NCBI GenBank assembly: GCA_038326025.1
Contig: JBBQJP010000015.1
Location: 1-64,000, forward strand
Direction of reading: 5' to 3'
DNA length: 64,000 nt
Origin: CAISIP01 sp038326025
Lineage (GTDB): Bacteria; Pseudomonadota; Gammaproteobacteria; Burkholderiales; Burkholderiaceae_C
The position numbers and the translations under genes were made by a program. Shown here piece after piece: positions 25,206-36,584 of this stretch; position 1 is the stretch's first letter, and every line of letters starts with the position of its first letter. The notes below the pieces were generated by a model. It was not told where the DNA came from, did not search any database, and saw only the letters and a program-made list of their open reading frames with translations.

Positions 25206-26024
25206 TCAGTAACGCTCGTTGTGATGGATCCTGGCCTGTGGCACGAAGGCAGGTGCCGGCGCATAGCTTCGACTTACAGGCACGGTGCTGTCGGCCGCTC
25301 GCATCTGCTGGCCTTCGACGAAAACGGCGCTGCCGATGGCCGGCGCGCTGGATTGCTCCACCGTGCGCAGGCTGCCGTCTTCCATGCGCACCTGCACCTG
25401 GTAGACGATGGTTTTCGAGGTGTTTCTCTCGATCGTATTGCCGGCCACAGCGCCAACCCCTTGGGCCTCACCCTTGCGTTCGACGGCCCTGACCGATTCG
25501 ACGCGTCCACAAGTTGCGCAAACGGCGCGGGGCTGGGGCGAAATCGGGCGACTGGCCAGCAGTCCGCCCTCGCTCAAGACCATGGGTGCGTTCGATTGTG
25601 TACCGATCACCACGGCCGCAGGTACGGGCAACACCGTCGGGGCGCTGACGCTGGGCACCTTGGCGAGTGGGGTCAATGGCTGGGTCAGGGGCGTTGACGG
25701 GGATTGGTGCACGATCGCAGGCGGGGCGGGCTGCGCCGTCCGTGGCAACGCCGATGGCGCCGGTGTCGCCAACACGGTCTCGCCCTGTCCGACGGTGGTC
25801 ACCGGAAGCGGAGTTCTTGACTCGGTCACGATCGACTCCTGCTGCGCGCTTGTTGTGGCCGGTTCCAGCGCCGCGAGTGCCATATGGCCGTCGAGCGGGC
25901 GGGTCATGATGTGCACCAGGCTGGCGCCCAGCGCGACAACCGCAATGCCGAGCACGGCGACGGCCGCCCACAGTTGCCGGGTGTTGACGCCGCCGGCAGG
26001 CGTCGGGTGTGTTGCTGTGTTCAT
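25206..26024 (-). CDS. Anchored SlyB-like protein without its glycine zipper
   Basis: A 272-residue protein with an N-terminal membrane helix (LWAAVAVLGIAVVALGASLVH), a long Pro/Thr/Ser/Val-rich linker (about 45-165) and a C-terminal part that reads CATCGRVESVRAVERKGEAQ, GVGAVAGNTIERNTSKTIVY and QVQVRMEDGSLRTVEQ. The end matches the C-terminus of the large Burkholderiales family related to SlyB/glycine-zipper 2TM proteins, but the usual block of GG-rich repeats between GAVAG and the ERxT motif is nearly absent. Location: inner membrane with a periplasmic domain. Function unknown. Confidence 0.72.
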   Translation of the reverse strand: MNTATHPTPAGGVNTRQLWAAVAVLGIAVVALGASLVHIMTRPLDGHMALAALEPATTSAQQESIVTESRTPLPVTTVGQGETVLATPAPSALPRTAQPAPPAIVHQSPSTPLTQPLTPLAKVPSVSAPTVLPVPAAVVIGTQSNAPMVLSEGGLLASRPISPQPRAVCATCGRVESVRAVERKGEAQGVGAVAGNTIERNTSKTIVYQVQVRMEDGSLRTVEQSSAPAIGSAVFVEGQQMRAADSTVPVSRSYAPAPAFVPQARIHHNERY

Positions 26025-26181
26025 CGGAATCTCCCCTCATGTCTGGCGCTGGTTGCGCCGTATGCCGCATCGGCAAGGGCCAAATGCGAAATACCACTGG
26101 AAGGTAACCAATCGATGTTGCGCTCTGTGTTCCGGTGTGTAACCGTGGGTAAACCACACCGGGCCCGCGGGCCAGGCCGGA

Positions 26182-26697
26182 TCAGGGGGGCGTCTTGGCC
26201 GCAAGCGTCCAACCCTTGCGCGGGTAGTGGCAGGTGTAGCCGTTGGGGTAACGCTCCAGGTAGTCCTGGTGGTCGGGTTCAGCCTCCCAGAACTCGCCGA
26301 CGGGCGCGACCTCGGTCACTACCTTGTCGGGCCACAGACCACTGGCGTTGACATCGGCAATGGTGCGCAAGGCCTCTTGCTTCTGGTCGTCTGACACATG
26401 GTAGATGGCGGAGCGGTATGACAGGCCCGTGTCGTTGCCCTGGCGGTTTTTCGTGCTCGGGTCGTGGATCTGGAAAAAGAACTCCAGCAAGCGTCGATAG
26501 CTGATCACGGCCGGGTCGAACAGAATCTCGATGGCTTCGGCATGGGTGCCGTGGTTGCGGTAGGTGGCGTTCGCCACATCGCCGCCGGTGTATCCGACCC
26601 GGGTGGACTTCACGCCAGGCATCTTGCGGATCAGATCCTGCATGCCCCAGAAGCAGCCGCCCGCCAGTACTGCGCGTTCCGTAATAGTTGTCGCCAT
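26182..26697 (-). CDS. msrA: Peptide methionine (S)-S-oxide reductase MsrA
   Basis: The 171-residue enzyme reduces S-methionine sulfoxide in proteins. The catalytic Cys15 lies in AGGCFWGMQDL, followed by GVKSTRVGYTGGDVANATYRN and FFQIHDPSTKNRQGND, with glutamates and tyrosines typical of MsrA. The C-terminal end is EPDHQDYLERYPNGYTCHYPRKGW. It lies four bases after msrB on the same strand, so the two form an operon covering both stereoisomers of methionine sulfoxide. Confidence 0.97.
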   Translation of the reverse strand: MATTITERAVLAGGCFWGMQDLIRKMPGVKSTRVGYTGGDVANATYRNHGTHAEAIEILFDPAVISYRRLLEFFFQIHDPSTKNRQGNDTGLSYRSAIYHVSDDQKQEALRTIADVNASGLWPDKVVTEVAPVGEFWEAEPDHQDYLERYPNGYTCHYPRKGWTLAAKTPP

Positions 26698-26701
26698 GAT
26701 G

Positions 26702-27148
26702 TCAAACCTCCTCGACCTGGTTCAGATACGCGCCATAACCCTGCGCGTCCATCTCGTCACGGCGCACAAAGCGCAGCGACGCCGAATTGATGCAATAACG
26801 CAGGCCACCCCGGTCGCGCGGTCCGTCCGCAAACACGTGGCCCAGATGGCTGTCGCCATGTTTGGAACGCACTTCGGTACGTACCATGCCCAGGGTCGCG
26901 TCGCGTATCTCCGTCACATGCGCCGGCACGATGGGTTTGGTGAAGCTCGGCCAACCACAGCCGGATTCGAACTTATCGGCGGATGCGAACAGTGGCTCGC
27001 CCGACACGATGTCGACATAAATGCCCGCTTCGTGGTTGTCCAGGTACTTGCCGCTGCCGGGGCGCTCGGTGCCGCTTTGTTGCGTCACGCGGTATTGTTC
27101 CGGCGTGAGCTTGGCAATGGCGTCGGCAGATTTGGTGTATTCGGTCAT
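26702..27148 (-). CDS. msrB: Peptide methionine (R)-S-oxide reductase MsrB (zinc-free type)
   Basis: The 148-residue enzyme reduces R-methionine sulfoxide in proteins. The catalytic Cys119 is in GLRYCINSASLRF and the probable resolving Cys64 in FESGCGWPSF. The histidine residues in HGDSHLGHVFADGP line the active site. The CxxC pairs that bind zinc in the other MsrB class are replaced (GIYVDIVSGEPLF), so this is a zinc-free form. It is followed directly by msrA. Confidence 0.97.
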   Translation of the reverse strand: MTEYTKSADAIAKLTPEQYRVTQQSGTERPGSGKYLDNHEAGIYVDIVSGEPLFASADKFESGCGWPSFTKPIVPAHVTEIRDATLGMVRTEVRSKHGDSHLGHVFADGPRDRGGLRYCINSASLRFVRRDEMDAQGYGAYLNQVEEV

Positions 27149-27309
27149 GGTTTTAGATTCCTCCTGTGGGCTCGGGGTGCAGGTTCACGGCGGGCGCCAT
27201 CAACCCGGGGGTGACCCCTGTTATTTCAACCCATTGTTGGTCGACTTGCCATTCCTGCCCTTACAGCAGGGTCAATCGGGCGATCGGGGGTGCCGTCCGC
27301 GCACCTGCG

Positions 27310-28626
27310 TCAGGGCGTAATTTGCAGGGTTTGCAGCAGATCCAGCGTCGGATAACCGTCGGCGGGCAAACCGGCGCTGCGCTGGTAGGCGCGAATGCCT
27401 GCGCGTGTGGCCGGCCCCATCTGGCCATCGGGCGTGCCACTGTCGAAGCCGCGCCGGTTCAGCGCCGACTGCAAGTCCAGCAGCTGCGCGCGTGTCAGTG
27501 GTGCCAGGTCGCGTGGCCAGGATGCCAGCACGCCCGGGCCACCGGCAAGTTGCTGCGCCAGCAATCCGACAGCCAGCGCATAACTGGTGGAGTTGTTGTA
27601 GCGCAGGATGGTGCGAAAGTTGGCGCCCACCAGGAAGGCCGGTCCGCGCGCGCCGGCCGGCAACATGATGGTGGCATCCGGCATATCGGGCAGCGCCATG
27701 CCGTTCATGGACTGCACGCCTTCGCCAGCCCATTGGCTGCTGCTTTGGCGCACATTGGCATCGGCGCGCCCGACATCGAAGCCGCTCGGCAGGCGCACCT
27801 CCAGCCCCCAGGGCTGCGCGGCTTGCCAGCCCGAGCGCGCCAGAAAATTCGCGGTCGATGCCAGCACGTCGGCCATGCTGCCCCAGATGTCGCGCCGGCC
27901 GTCGGCGTCGGCGTCCACCGCATAGGCGAGAAAGTTGGACGGCAGGAACTGGGTCTGGCCCATGGCGCCGGCCCAGGAGCCAATCATCTGCTCCGGGCGG
28001 ATGTCGCCGCTTTGCAAAATTCTCAAGGCCGCCAGCAATTCGGCGCGGGCCCATTTTTCGCGTCGGCCATCAAAACCCAGCGTCGCCAGCGCATCGATGG
28101 CGGACAGGTCGCCATAGTTGCTGCCGTAGTTGCTCTCCATGCCCCAGATCGCCACCAGAATGGGCGCGGGCACACCGTATGACGCGCTGGCCGCATCGGC
28201 CTGGACGCGCACCTGCTCGAGTTTCTGCTGCCCGCCAGCAATCCGCCCCGGCGACACCGCGCGGTCGAGGTAGTCCCAGACGCTGCGGGTGAACTCGGAC
28301 TGGGACCTGTCATGCTCGACCACCTGGGGCAGGTAGGTCACGTTGGCAAAAGCGCTTTGCAAGGTGGCCTCGGTGATGCCGGCCGCACGCGCACTGATAC
28401 GGAACTCGCGCACCCATGTGGCGAAGGGCGTGAGCGCCATGGCCGGCTCAATTGTGGCCAGTGACGTCGCCGTTGGGGCGGTGCTGGCCGCCACAACTGG
28501 CGCCGTGGTCACCGGCACCTCGGGCGGCGCCATCGGTTTCGTTGCGCAGCCGGTCACTGTCAAGGCCAGGACGATCGGTACCAGCATAGCGGGGCGGCGG
28601 GCGAAGAGAGGGGGAGACAAAGGCAT
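27310..28626 (-). CDS. Lytic murein transglycosylase (MltB-type) with peptidoglycan-binding domain
   Basis: The 438-residue lipoprotein has a lipobox ending at Cys27 (LALTVTGCATK). The catalytic domain (SLT_2/MltB) has the glutamate in VAIWGMESNYGSNYGD, then AWARAELLAAL, IGSWAGAMGQTQFLPSNF and YAVDADADGRRDIWGS. A C-terminal peptidoglycan-binding domain (AQLLDLQSALNRRGF, GTPDGQMGPATRAGIRAYQ) follows. It cleaves the glycan strand of murein with formation of anhydromuramic acid. The start may also be ATG 28587 (MLVPIVLAL). It is divergent from the GST gene with 126 bases between. Confidence 0.93.
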   Translation of the reverse strand: MPLSPPLFARRPAMLVPIVLALTVTGCATKPMAPPEVPVTTAPVVAASTAPTATSLATIEPAMALTPFATWVREFRISARAAGITEATLQSAFANVTYLPQVVEHDRSQSEFTRSVWDYLDRAVSPGRIAGGQQKLEQVRVQADAASASYGVPAPILVAIWGMESNYGSNYGDLSAIDALATLGFDGRREKWARAELLAALRILQSGDIRPEQMIGSWAGAMGQTQFLPSNFLAYAVDADADGRRDIWGSMADVLASTANFLARSGWQAAQPWGLEVRLPSGFDVGRADANVRQSSSQWAGEGVQSMNGMALPDMPDATIMLPAGARGPAFLVGANFRTILRYNNSTSYALAVGLLAQQLAGGPGVLASWPRDLAPLTRAQLLDLQSALNRRGFDSGTPDGQMGPATRAGIRAYQRSAGLPADGYPTLDLLQTLQITP

Positions 28627-28752
28627 GTTGCTATTGTCTCGCGTCGCGAAGGGTCACTATGGCCAGGGCGCTGCGGCGGCAGGCGCAACCTAGAATCCCC
28701 AACCGACGCCGAAATCGGGCCGCGCGCGATTGAACAACTCCCCCACACCACC

Positions 28753-29373
28753 ATGACCACACTCAAACTGACTTATTTTGATTTCCACGGGGGGCGCGCC
28801 GAGCCTGTGCGTCTGGCGCTGCATCTGGGGGGCGTCGCGTTCGACGACCACCGTTTTCCGTTTACGGATTTTCCCGCCGTGCGCCAAGCCGCACCACTGG
28901 GACAGGTGCCTGTGCTTGAGGTCGATGGGGTGGCGGTGACACAGAGCGATGCGATGCTGCGTTATGCCGGAAAACATGCCGACCTGTATCCGACCGATGT
29001 TTACCAGGCCTTGTTGTGCGACGAGGTGATGGCGGCAGTGGAAGATGCCAGCAACAAGGTTGGCGATACGTTCGGTTTGAAGGGCGACGCTTTGAAGGAG
29101 GCCCGCCAGGGTTTGGTCGATGGGCCCTTGACCAAATACCTGGGCTGGCTGCAAGGCCAGTTGCAGGCGCATGGCGGCGTCTATTTCGCCGATGGCCGAC
29201 TCACGATTGCCGATCTGAAGGTGTACGTCTTCGTGAACAGCCTGAAATCCGGCAATCTGGACCATGTGCCGACGGATCTGGTGGAGCGCATTGCCCCGGA
29301 GCTGAACGCGCACGGGCAACGCATTGCCGAAACCCCGGGTGTGGCGCAATACTACGCACGCTTCAAAGCCTGA
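28753..29373 (+). CDS. Glutathione S-transferase family protein
   Basis: The 206-residue protein has a thioredoxin-fold N-terminal domain with Tyr in LKLTYFDFHGGRAEPVRLAL, a cis-Pro GQVPVLEVDG, and the glutathione-binding VTQSDAMLRYAG; the helical C-terminal domain includes FADGRLTIADLKVYVF. This pattern matches the sigma/alpha-like GST subfamily (thiol transferase or isomerase activity). Substrate unknown. ATG 28753 with CACACCACC upstream gives no strong ribosome site, but no alternative start fits better. Confidence 0.9.
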   Translation: MTTLKLTYFDFHGGRAEPVRLALHLGGVAFDDHRFPFTDFPAVRQAAPLGQVPVLEVDGVAVTQSDAMLRYAGKHADLYPTDVYQALLCDEVMAAVEDASNKVGDTFGLKGDALKEARQGLVDGPLTKYLGWLQGQLQAHGGVYFADGRLTIADLKVYVFVNSLKSGNLDHVPTDLVERIAPELNAHGQRIAETPGVAQYYARFKA

Positions 29374-29407
29374 ACCTTCGCCAAGGCTGCTGCTTGCCGC
29401 GGGTGCG

Positions 29408-32176
<2,769 letters not shown>

Positions 32177-32230
32177 GGCTCGCCCTGTGTTTGCCGGCGC
32201 GCCCCAAGCGGGCCACGCCATGTGAATCGG

Positions 32231-32307
32231 AGCGAGCGTCGTTGTTGCACCCAAGCCTGGCGGGGGCATCAGTTTTTGATGCGGACCGCTGCAACGCTCC
32301 TTGGGCC
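32231..32307 (-). ncRNA. S-adenosylhomocysteine (SAH) riboswitch upstream of metH
   Basis: On the minus strand the leader reads CCCAAG (32305-32300), GAGCGTTGCA (32299-32290), a hairpin GCATCA-AAAAC-TGATGC (32282-32266), CGCCAGGCTTGGG (ending at 32250) and GACGCTC (32240-32234). CCCAAG pairs with CTTGGG to form P1, and GAGCG can pair with CGCTC in the pseudoknot helix. These are the conserved positions of the SAH riboswitch, which senses the product of SAM-dependent methylation and typically turns on recycling genes. It ends about 55 bases before the metH start. Distance and gene fit well. Confidence 0.92.
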
Positions 32308-32470
32308 AGGGGATTTTAGTCAGTCCTGGCGTTGTTCCGAATCAAGGGCATGTCGACGGGGTCTGGCCATCGCAGACGCGCATCCGGCGCGGCGCCTCCC
32401 CAAAATATCACCCATAGTATGGTCAACTTTCGATTGGCATCGACCGTTCGCCATCCAGTGCGCTGCGGGC

Positions 32471-33520
32471 TCAAGCCGCATCGCGGTAAAACGCACCCCG
32501 CCCAAGGCCCCGCGCCGGCAGCGCACCCACCGCGGCCCCGATCGCCCCGATATGCTCAGGCGTGGTGCCGCAGCATCCGCCGACAATGTTTACAAGTCCC
32601 TGGTCGGCAAATTCCTTGAGCAGCCGCGAGGTCACTTCGGGCGTCTCGTCAAAGCCGGTATCCGACATCGGGTTGGGCAGGCCCGCGTTCGGGTAGCAGC
32701 TGATGAAGGTGTCCGTCGCAACCCGGTTGAGTTCCTGGATATAGGGACGCATCAGCGCTGCGCCGAGCGCGCAGTTCAGACCGATGGCCAGCGGCTGGGC
32801 GTGGCGCACGCTGTACCAGAACGCAGTCACGGTCTGGCCGCTGAGAATACGACCCGACGCGTCGGTGACCGTGCCGCTGATGATCAGCGGCAGGCGTTCG
32901 CCGGTGGCCTCGAATACTTCGTCGATCGCGAACAGGGCGGCCTTGGCGTTGAGCGTGTCGAAGATGGTCTCGACCATCAGCACGTCGCTGCCGCCTTCGA
33001 TCAGGGCCTGGGCCTGCTCGAAATAGGCCACACGAAGCTGCTCGAAGCTTACGTTGCGTGCGCCCGGGTCATTGACATCCGGGCTGATGCTGGCGGTCTT
33101 GGGCGTGGGGCCAAGCGCGCCGACAACGAAACGGGGCTTGTCCGGGGTGCTGTACTTGTCGCAGGCAGCGCGTGCGATGCGGGCGGATTCCAGGTTCATC
33201 TCGCGCGCCAGGTCGGCCATGTCGTAGTCGGCCTGGGCCACGGTCGTGGCGCCAAAGGTGTTGGTCTCGATCATGTCTGCGCCTGCGGCCAGGTACTTGC
33301 CATGAATATCGGCGATCACGTCCGGCCGGGTCAGGCTGAGCAACTCGTTGTTGCCCTTGACGTCCTTGTGGAAGTCCTTGAAGCGTTCGCCCCGGTATTG
33401 CGCCTCGCCGAGCTTGAGGCGCTGGATCATCGTGCCCATGGCGCCATCGAGGATGGCAATGCGGCGGCTGAGGATGTCCGGCAGGGCCTGGCCCCGGGTA
33501 TAGGTGATGGCATGTGTCAT
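32471..33520 (-). CDS. Homocysteine S-methyltransferase domain of split methionine synthase
   Basis: The 349-residue protein is the N-terminal, homocysteine-binding module of MetH encoded separately. The zinc ligands are in LNCALGAALMRPYIQEL and at the end in IVGGCCGTTPEHIGAIG. Other family features: IAILDGAMGTMIQRLKLGE, LSLTRPDVIADIHGKYL and AGADMIETNTFGA. It methylates homocysteine using the methylcobalamin of the downstream half. The start ATG 33520 was chosen because the catalytic module begins there. Its stop lies 294 bases before the second half gene, with a riboswitch in between. Confidence 0.95.
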   Translation of the reverse strand: MTHAITYTRGQALPDILSRRIAILDGAMGTMIQRLKLGEAQYRGERFKDFHKDVKGNNELLSLTRPDVIADIHGKYLAAGADMIETNTFGATTVAQADYDMADLAREMNLESARIARAACDKYSTPDKPRFVVGALGPTPKTASISPDVNDPGARNVSFEQLRVAYFEQAQALIEGGSDVLMVETIFDTLNAKAALFAIDEVFEATGERLPLIISGTVTDASGRILSGQTVTAFWYSVRHAQPLAIGLNCALGAALMRPYIQELNRVATDTFISCYPNAGLPNPMSDTGFDETPEVTSRLLKEFADQGLVNIVGGCCGTTPEHIGAIGAAVGALPARGLGRGAFYRDAA

Positions 33521-33581
33521 GGTGGCGCCATTGTAGAAAGCCACCAATACACCCGTGGCCTGTGCGGCCGGCACTGACGCG

Positions 33582-34370
33582 TCAGGTGATGGCCAGGGCC
33601 TGCTTGAGCGTCGCGACGTAGTCAGCCGTGCGCACGATGTACGGATAGTGGCCGCCGCTGTTCAGACGCACATGGCGCGCGCCCGGATAACGACGCACGA
33701 CATCGTCCTGCACAGCACGCGGCATCAAGGGATCGTCCTCGCAGTCGATGATGGTGATGCGCTCCGGGGCCACGTTCAGGCGCGGCACAGCGGGCGCAGC
33801 CTGAACGGACATGACGCGCGCTTTTATCGCGCGGGCACTGAGCAAGCGGGTACCGCTGTTGATCAGGATGGCCTTGAGCCGGGCCGTAAGCGGATCGGTT
33901 TCGGGCCAGGATAGCACCGAGTTCAGCACCATGTCGCGGTGCGCACGCGGCGGCTGGACACGCAGCGCGTCCGCCGGCTGACGCGCGACGATGCGCCGGG
34001 TCAGTGCCGGGTCGCACAAGGTGTTGCCCAGGATCAGCCGGTCGACCCGCGCTGGATGGCGGGCAGCGAAATGCTGGGCCAGAAATCCGCCGAGCGAGGA
34101 CCCCACGACGCTGGCGCGTGTGATGCCCAGCGTGTCCATCAGGGCGGCCAGCGAATCGGCCAGGCGGTGGATGTCGTCGATCAATGGATAGGTGACCGAC
34201 ACCAAGCGCACCTGCTCGCCCAGTGCCAACATGGCGTCGGAAAAAATCGCTGCGGTGCCCAACGTGCCGGGCAGCATCAACAGCACCGGGCCATTCTTCG
34301 CACCCCTGGTGTCGATCAGTTTCCAGTTCAGTCCGCCGACCCTCTGCGTGCGTTCTTGCGGCAGTTTCAT
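33582..34370 (-). CDS. Alpha/beta hydrolase
   Basis: The 262-residue protein has the alpha/beta-hydrolase nucleophile elbow GSSLGG in ASVVGSSLGGFLAQHFA, preceded by an oxyanion-loop-like LMLPGTLGTAAIF. The probable acid Asp is in ITIIDCEDDPLMP and the catalytic His in LNSGGHYPYI. This resembles the maspardin (SPG21)-like subgroup of hydrolases. Substrate not known. The start ATG 34370 (MKLPQERTQRVGG) was chosen over the upstream ATG because the frame there lacks conservation-like features. Confidence 0.86.
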   Translation of the reverse strand: MKLPQERTQRVGGLNWKLIDTRGAKNGPVLLMLPGTLGTAAIFSDAMLALGEQVRLVSVTYPLIDDIHRLADSLAALMDTLGITRASVVGSSLGGFLAQHFAARHPARVDRLILGNTLCDPALTRRIVARQPADALRVQPPRAHRDMVLNSVLSWPETDPLTARLKAILINSGTRLLSARAIKARVMSVQAAPAVPRLNVAPERITIIDCEDDPLMPRAVQDDVVRRYPGARHVRLNSGGHYPYIVRTADYVATLKQALAIT

Positions 34371-34552
34371 GGTGTGTGCTTTCAGGCGCTCAGGACGAGC
34401 CACGACATCGGCGCACTATAGCAAGGGGTAGACGGTCCGCATGGGGAGTTTCGGGGGACGGAACAGGCCCGCCGCCAGCGAGTGTTTCTGCACTCTTTTG
34501 GATCCCGACCTTTGCTGTCGCACGATTGGACGACGAATCCACAGGCGTGGAT

Positions 34553-36547
34553 ATGGCGGGTCAACAAATGGCGGGACAATCGGCCCATGGGAGTGAAAAT
34601 CAGTTGAACGACGCTACGGTTCTGGAAGAGGGCGTGCTGAGCGCAGCCCATGAAGTCTTGCGCGAGGTATTCGGTTACCCGCGTTTCCGCGGCCCGCAGC
34701 AGGGCGTGGTCGATCACGTCTGTGACGGCGGGGACGCGCTGGTACTGATGCCCACCGGCGGCGGCAAGTCGCTGTGTTACCAGATTCCGGCCATCGTGCG
34801 CCAGCGTCGGGGACAGGGAACGACGGTGGTGGTGTCGCCGCTGATTGCGTTGATGCACGACCAGGTCGGCGCCTTGCACGAGGCCGGCGTCGATGCGGCC
34901 TTTCTCAATTCCACGCTGTCTGGCGAGGAAGCGGCGCAGGTCGAAAAGCGCCTGCTACGTGGCGAGATCACGCTGCTGTATGTGGCGCCGGAGCGGGTGA
35001 CGACGCCGCGTTTCCTGGCCCAGCTCGACGCCTTGTACGAGCGGGGGCAACTGGGTCTGTTCGCGATCGACGAAGCGCATTGTGTCAGCCAGTGGGGCCA
35101 CGACTTCCGGCCCGAATATCGCGCGCTGACGGTATTGCACGAGCGTTATGCCAAGGTGCCGCGTATTGCGCTGACTGCCACTGCTGACGCCTTGACGCGC
35201 GAAGATATCCTCGAGCGGCTGCAACTTCAGGACGCGCGGGCTTTTGTCAGCAGTTTCGACCGCCCCAACATCCGATACACCATCGTCGAGAAGAAGGATC
35301 CGACGGCGCAATTGCTGCGTTTCGTGCAAGGCGAGCACGCCGACGAAGCCGGCATCGTCTATTGCCAGTCGCGCAAACGGGTGGAAGAGATCGCTCAGAC
35401 CCTGAGTGACCAGGGCGTCAAGGCCTTGCCGTATCACGCCGGGCTCGACAGCAAGCTGCGCCAGCAGAACCAGGACCGCTTCCTGCGCGAAGAGGCGGTG
35501 GTCATGGTGGCAACGATTGCGTTTGGCATGGGCATTGATAAACCCGATGTGCGCTTTGTGGCGCACCTGGACATGCCCAAGAACATCGAGGCCTATTACC
35601 AGGAGACCGGTCGCGCCGGCCGTGACGGCGCTGCATCCGACGCCTGGATGGCCTATGGCCTGCAGGATGTGGTCAACCAGCGGCGCATGATCGACGAAAG
35701 CCCGGCGGGCGAAGAGTTCAAGCAGGTGCAACGCGGCAAGCTCGATGCCCTGCTGGGGCTGGCGGAGGCCATCGACTGCCGGCGGGTACGGCTGCTCAAG
35801 TATTTTGATGAGACCTATGCGCCAGTGCAGTCCGGTGAAGATGCCCTGAACAAGGGCGCACCCTTGCGTCCTGTCATGAAATGCGGCAACTGCGACAACT
35901 GCATTGCCCCGGCCCAGGTCTGGGATGGCACGGATGCGGCGCGCAAGTTGCTCAGCACGATCTACCGGGTTCAGCAGGCCAGCGGCATCACCTTTGGTGC
36001 CGGCCACATCATGGACATCGTGCGTGGCAAGAAGACCGAGAAGATGACGCAACACGGCCATGCGGAGCTGAGCACCTTTGGCATCGGCGCCGAGTTCAGC
36101 GAGCAGCAGTTGCGTAGCGTCTTGCGCCAGCTGATTGCCATCAACGCGGTGCATGTGGACGCGCAGGCTTACAACACGCTGGCGCTGACCGAAGCTTCGC
36201 GTGCGGTGCTCAAGGGCGAGGTTCTGGTGCAGTTGCGCGTTTCCAGCGCGGCACCGGCGTCAGACGCCAAGGGACGGCGCCGCTCGGGTGGTCGCAGCGC
36301 CGTGGCCAAGGCGCCGGTAGAACTCGACGCCGGCGCGCAACTACGTTACGAGGCGCTGCGCGAATGGCGCGCCGAAGTGGCGCGCGAACACAATCTGCCA
36401 GCCTACGTGATCTTCCATGACGCCACGCTGGCGGCGATCGCGCAGCGCGCACCGCGGTCACTCGATGATCTGCAGGGCATCAGCGGCATCGGCGCGCGCA
36501 AGCTCGAGGCTTATGGTGACGAGGTGCTGCGGGTGGTGGCGCTCTGA
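34553..36547 (+). CDS. recQ: ATP-dependent DNA helicase RecQ
   Basis: The 664-residue helicase unwinds DNA 3' to 5' in recombinational repair. Walker A is LMPTGGGKSLCYQIP (about residue 70), Walker B the DEAH box in FAIDEAHCVSQWGHDFRPEY. The helicase C domain has GIVYCQSRKRVEEIA and YQETGRAGRDGAAS. The zinc-binding region includes MKCGNCDNC, followed by the winged-helix RQC domain and a C-terminal HRDC domain (LREWRAEVAREHNLPAYVIF). The start may be ATG 34553 or 34568. It is divergent from the hydrolase gene. No adjoining recombination genes were seen. Confidence 0.96.
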   Translation: MAGQQMAGQSAHGSENQLNDATVLEEGVLSAAHEVLREVFGYPRFRGPQQGVVDHVCDGGDALVLMPTGGGKSLCYQIPAIVRQRRGQGTTVVVSPLIALMHDQVGALHEAGVDAAFLNSTLSGEEAAQVEKRLLRGEITLLYVAPERVTTPRFLAQLDALYERGQLGLFAIDEAHCVSQWGHDFRPEYRALTVLHERYAKVPRIALTATADALTREDILERLQLQDARAFVSSFDRPNIRYTIVEKKDPTAQLLRFVQGEHADEAGIVYCQSRKRVEEIAQTLSDQGVKALPYHAGLDSKLRQQNQDRFLREEAVVMVATIAFGMGIDKPDVRFVAHLDMPKNIEAYYQETGRAGRDGAASDAWMAYGLQDVVNQRRMIDESPAGEEFKQVQRGKLDALLGLAEAIDCRRVRLLKYFDETYAPVQSGEDALNKGAPLRPVMKCGNCDNCIAPAQVWDGTDAARKLLSTIYRVQQASGITFGAGHIMDIVRGKKTEKMTQHGHAELSTFGIGAEFSEQQLRSVLRQLIAINAVHVDAQAYNTLALTEASRAVLKGEVLVQLRVSSAAPASDAKGRRRSGGRSAVAKAPVELDAGAQLRYEALREWRAEVAREHNLPAYVIFHDATLAAIAQRAPRSLDDLQGISGIGARKLEAYGDEVLRVVAL

Positions 36548-36584
36548 GGCCTGGCCCGCAAAAAGATCGTCGGCCGTTGCCAGG

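Noticed and set aside
32177..32470. A cobalamin riboswitch before the B12-dependent methionine synthase
   Set aside because: No B12-box-like sequence was seen on the minus strand; the structured element fits the SAH riboswitch instead.
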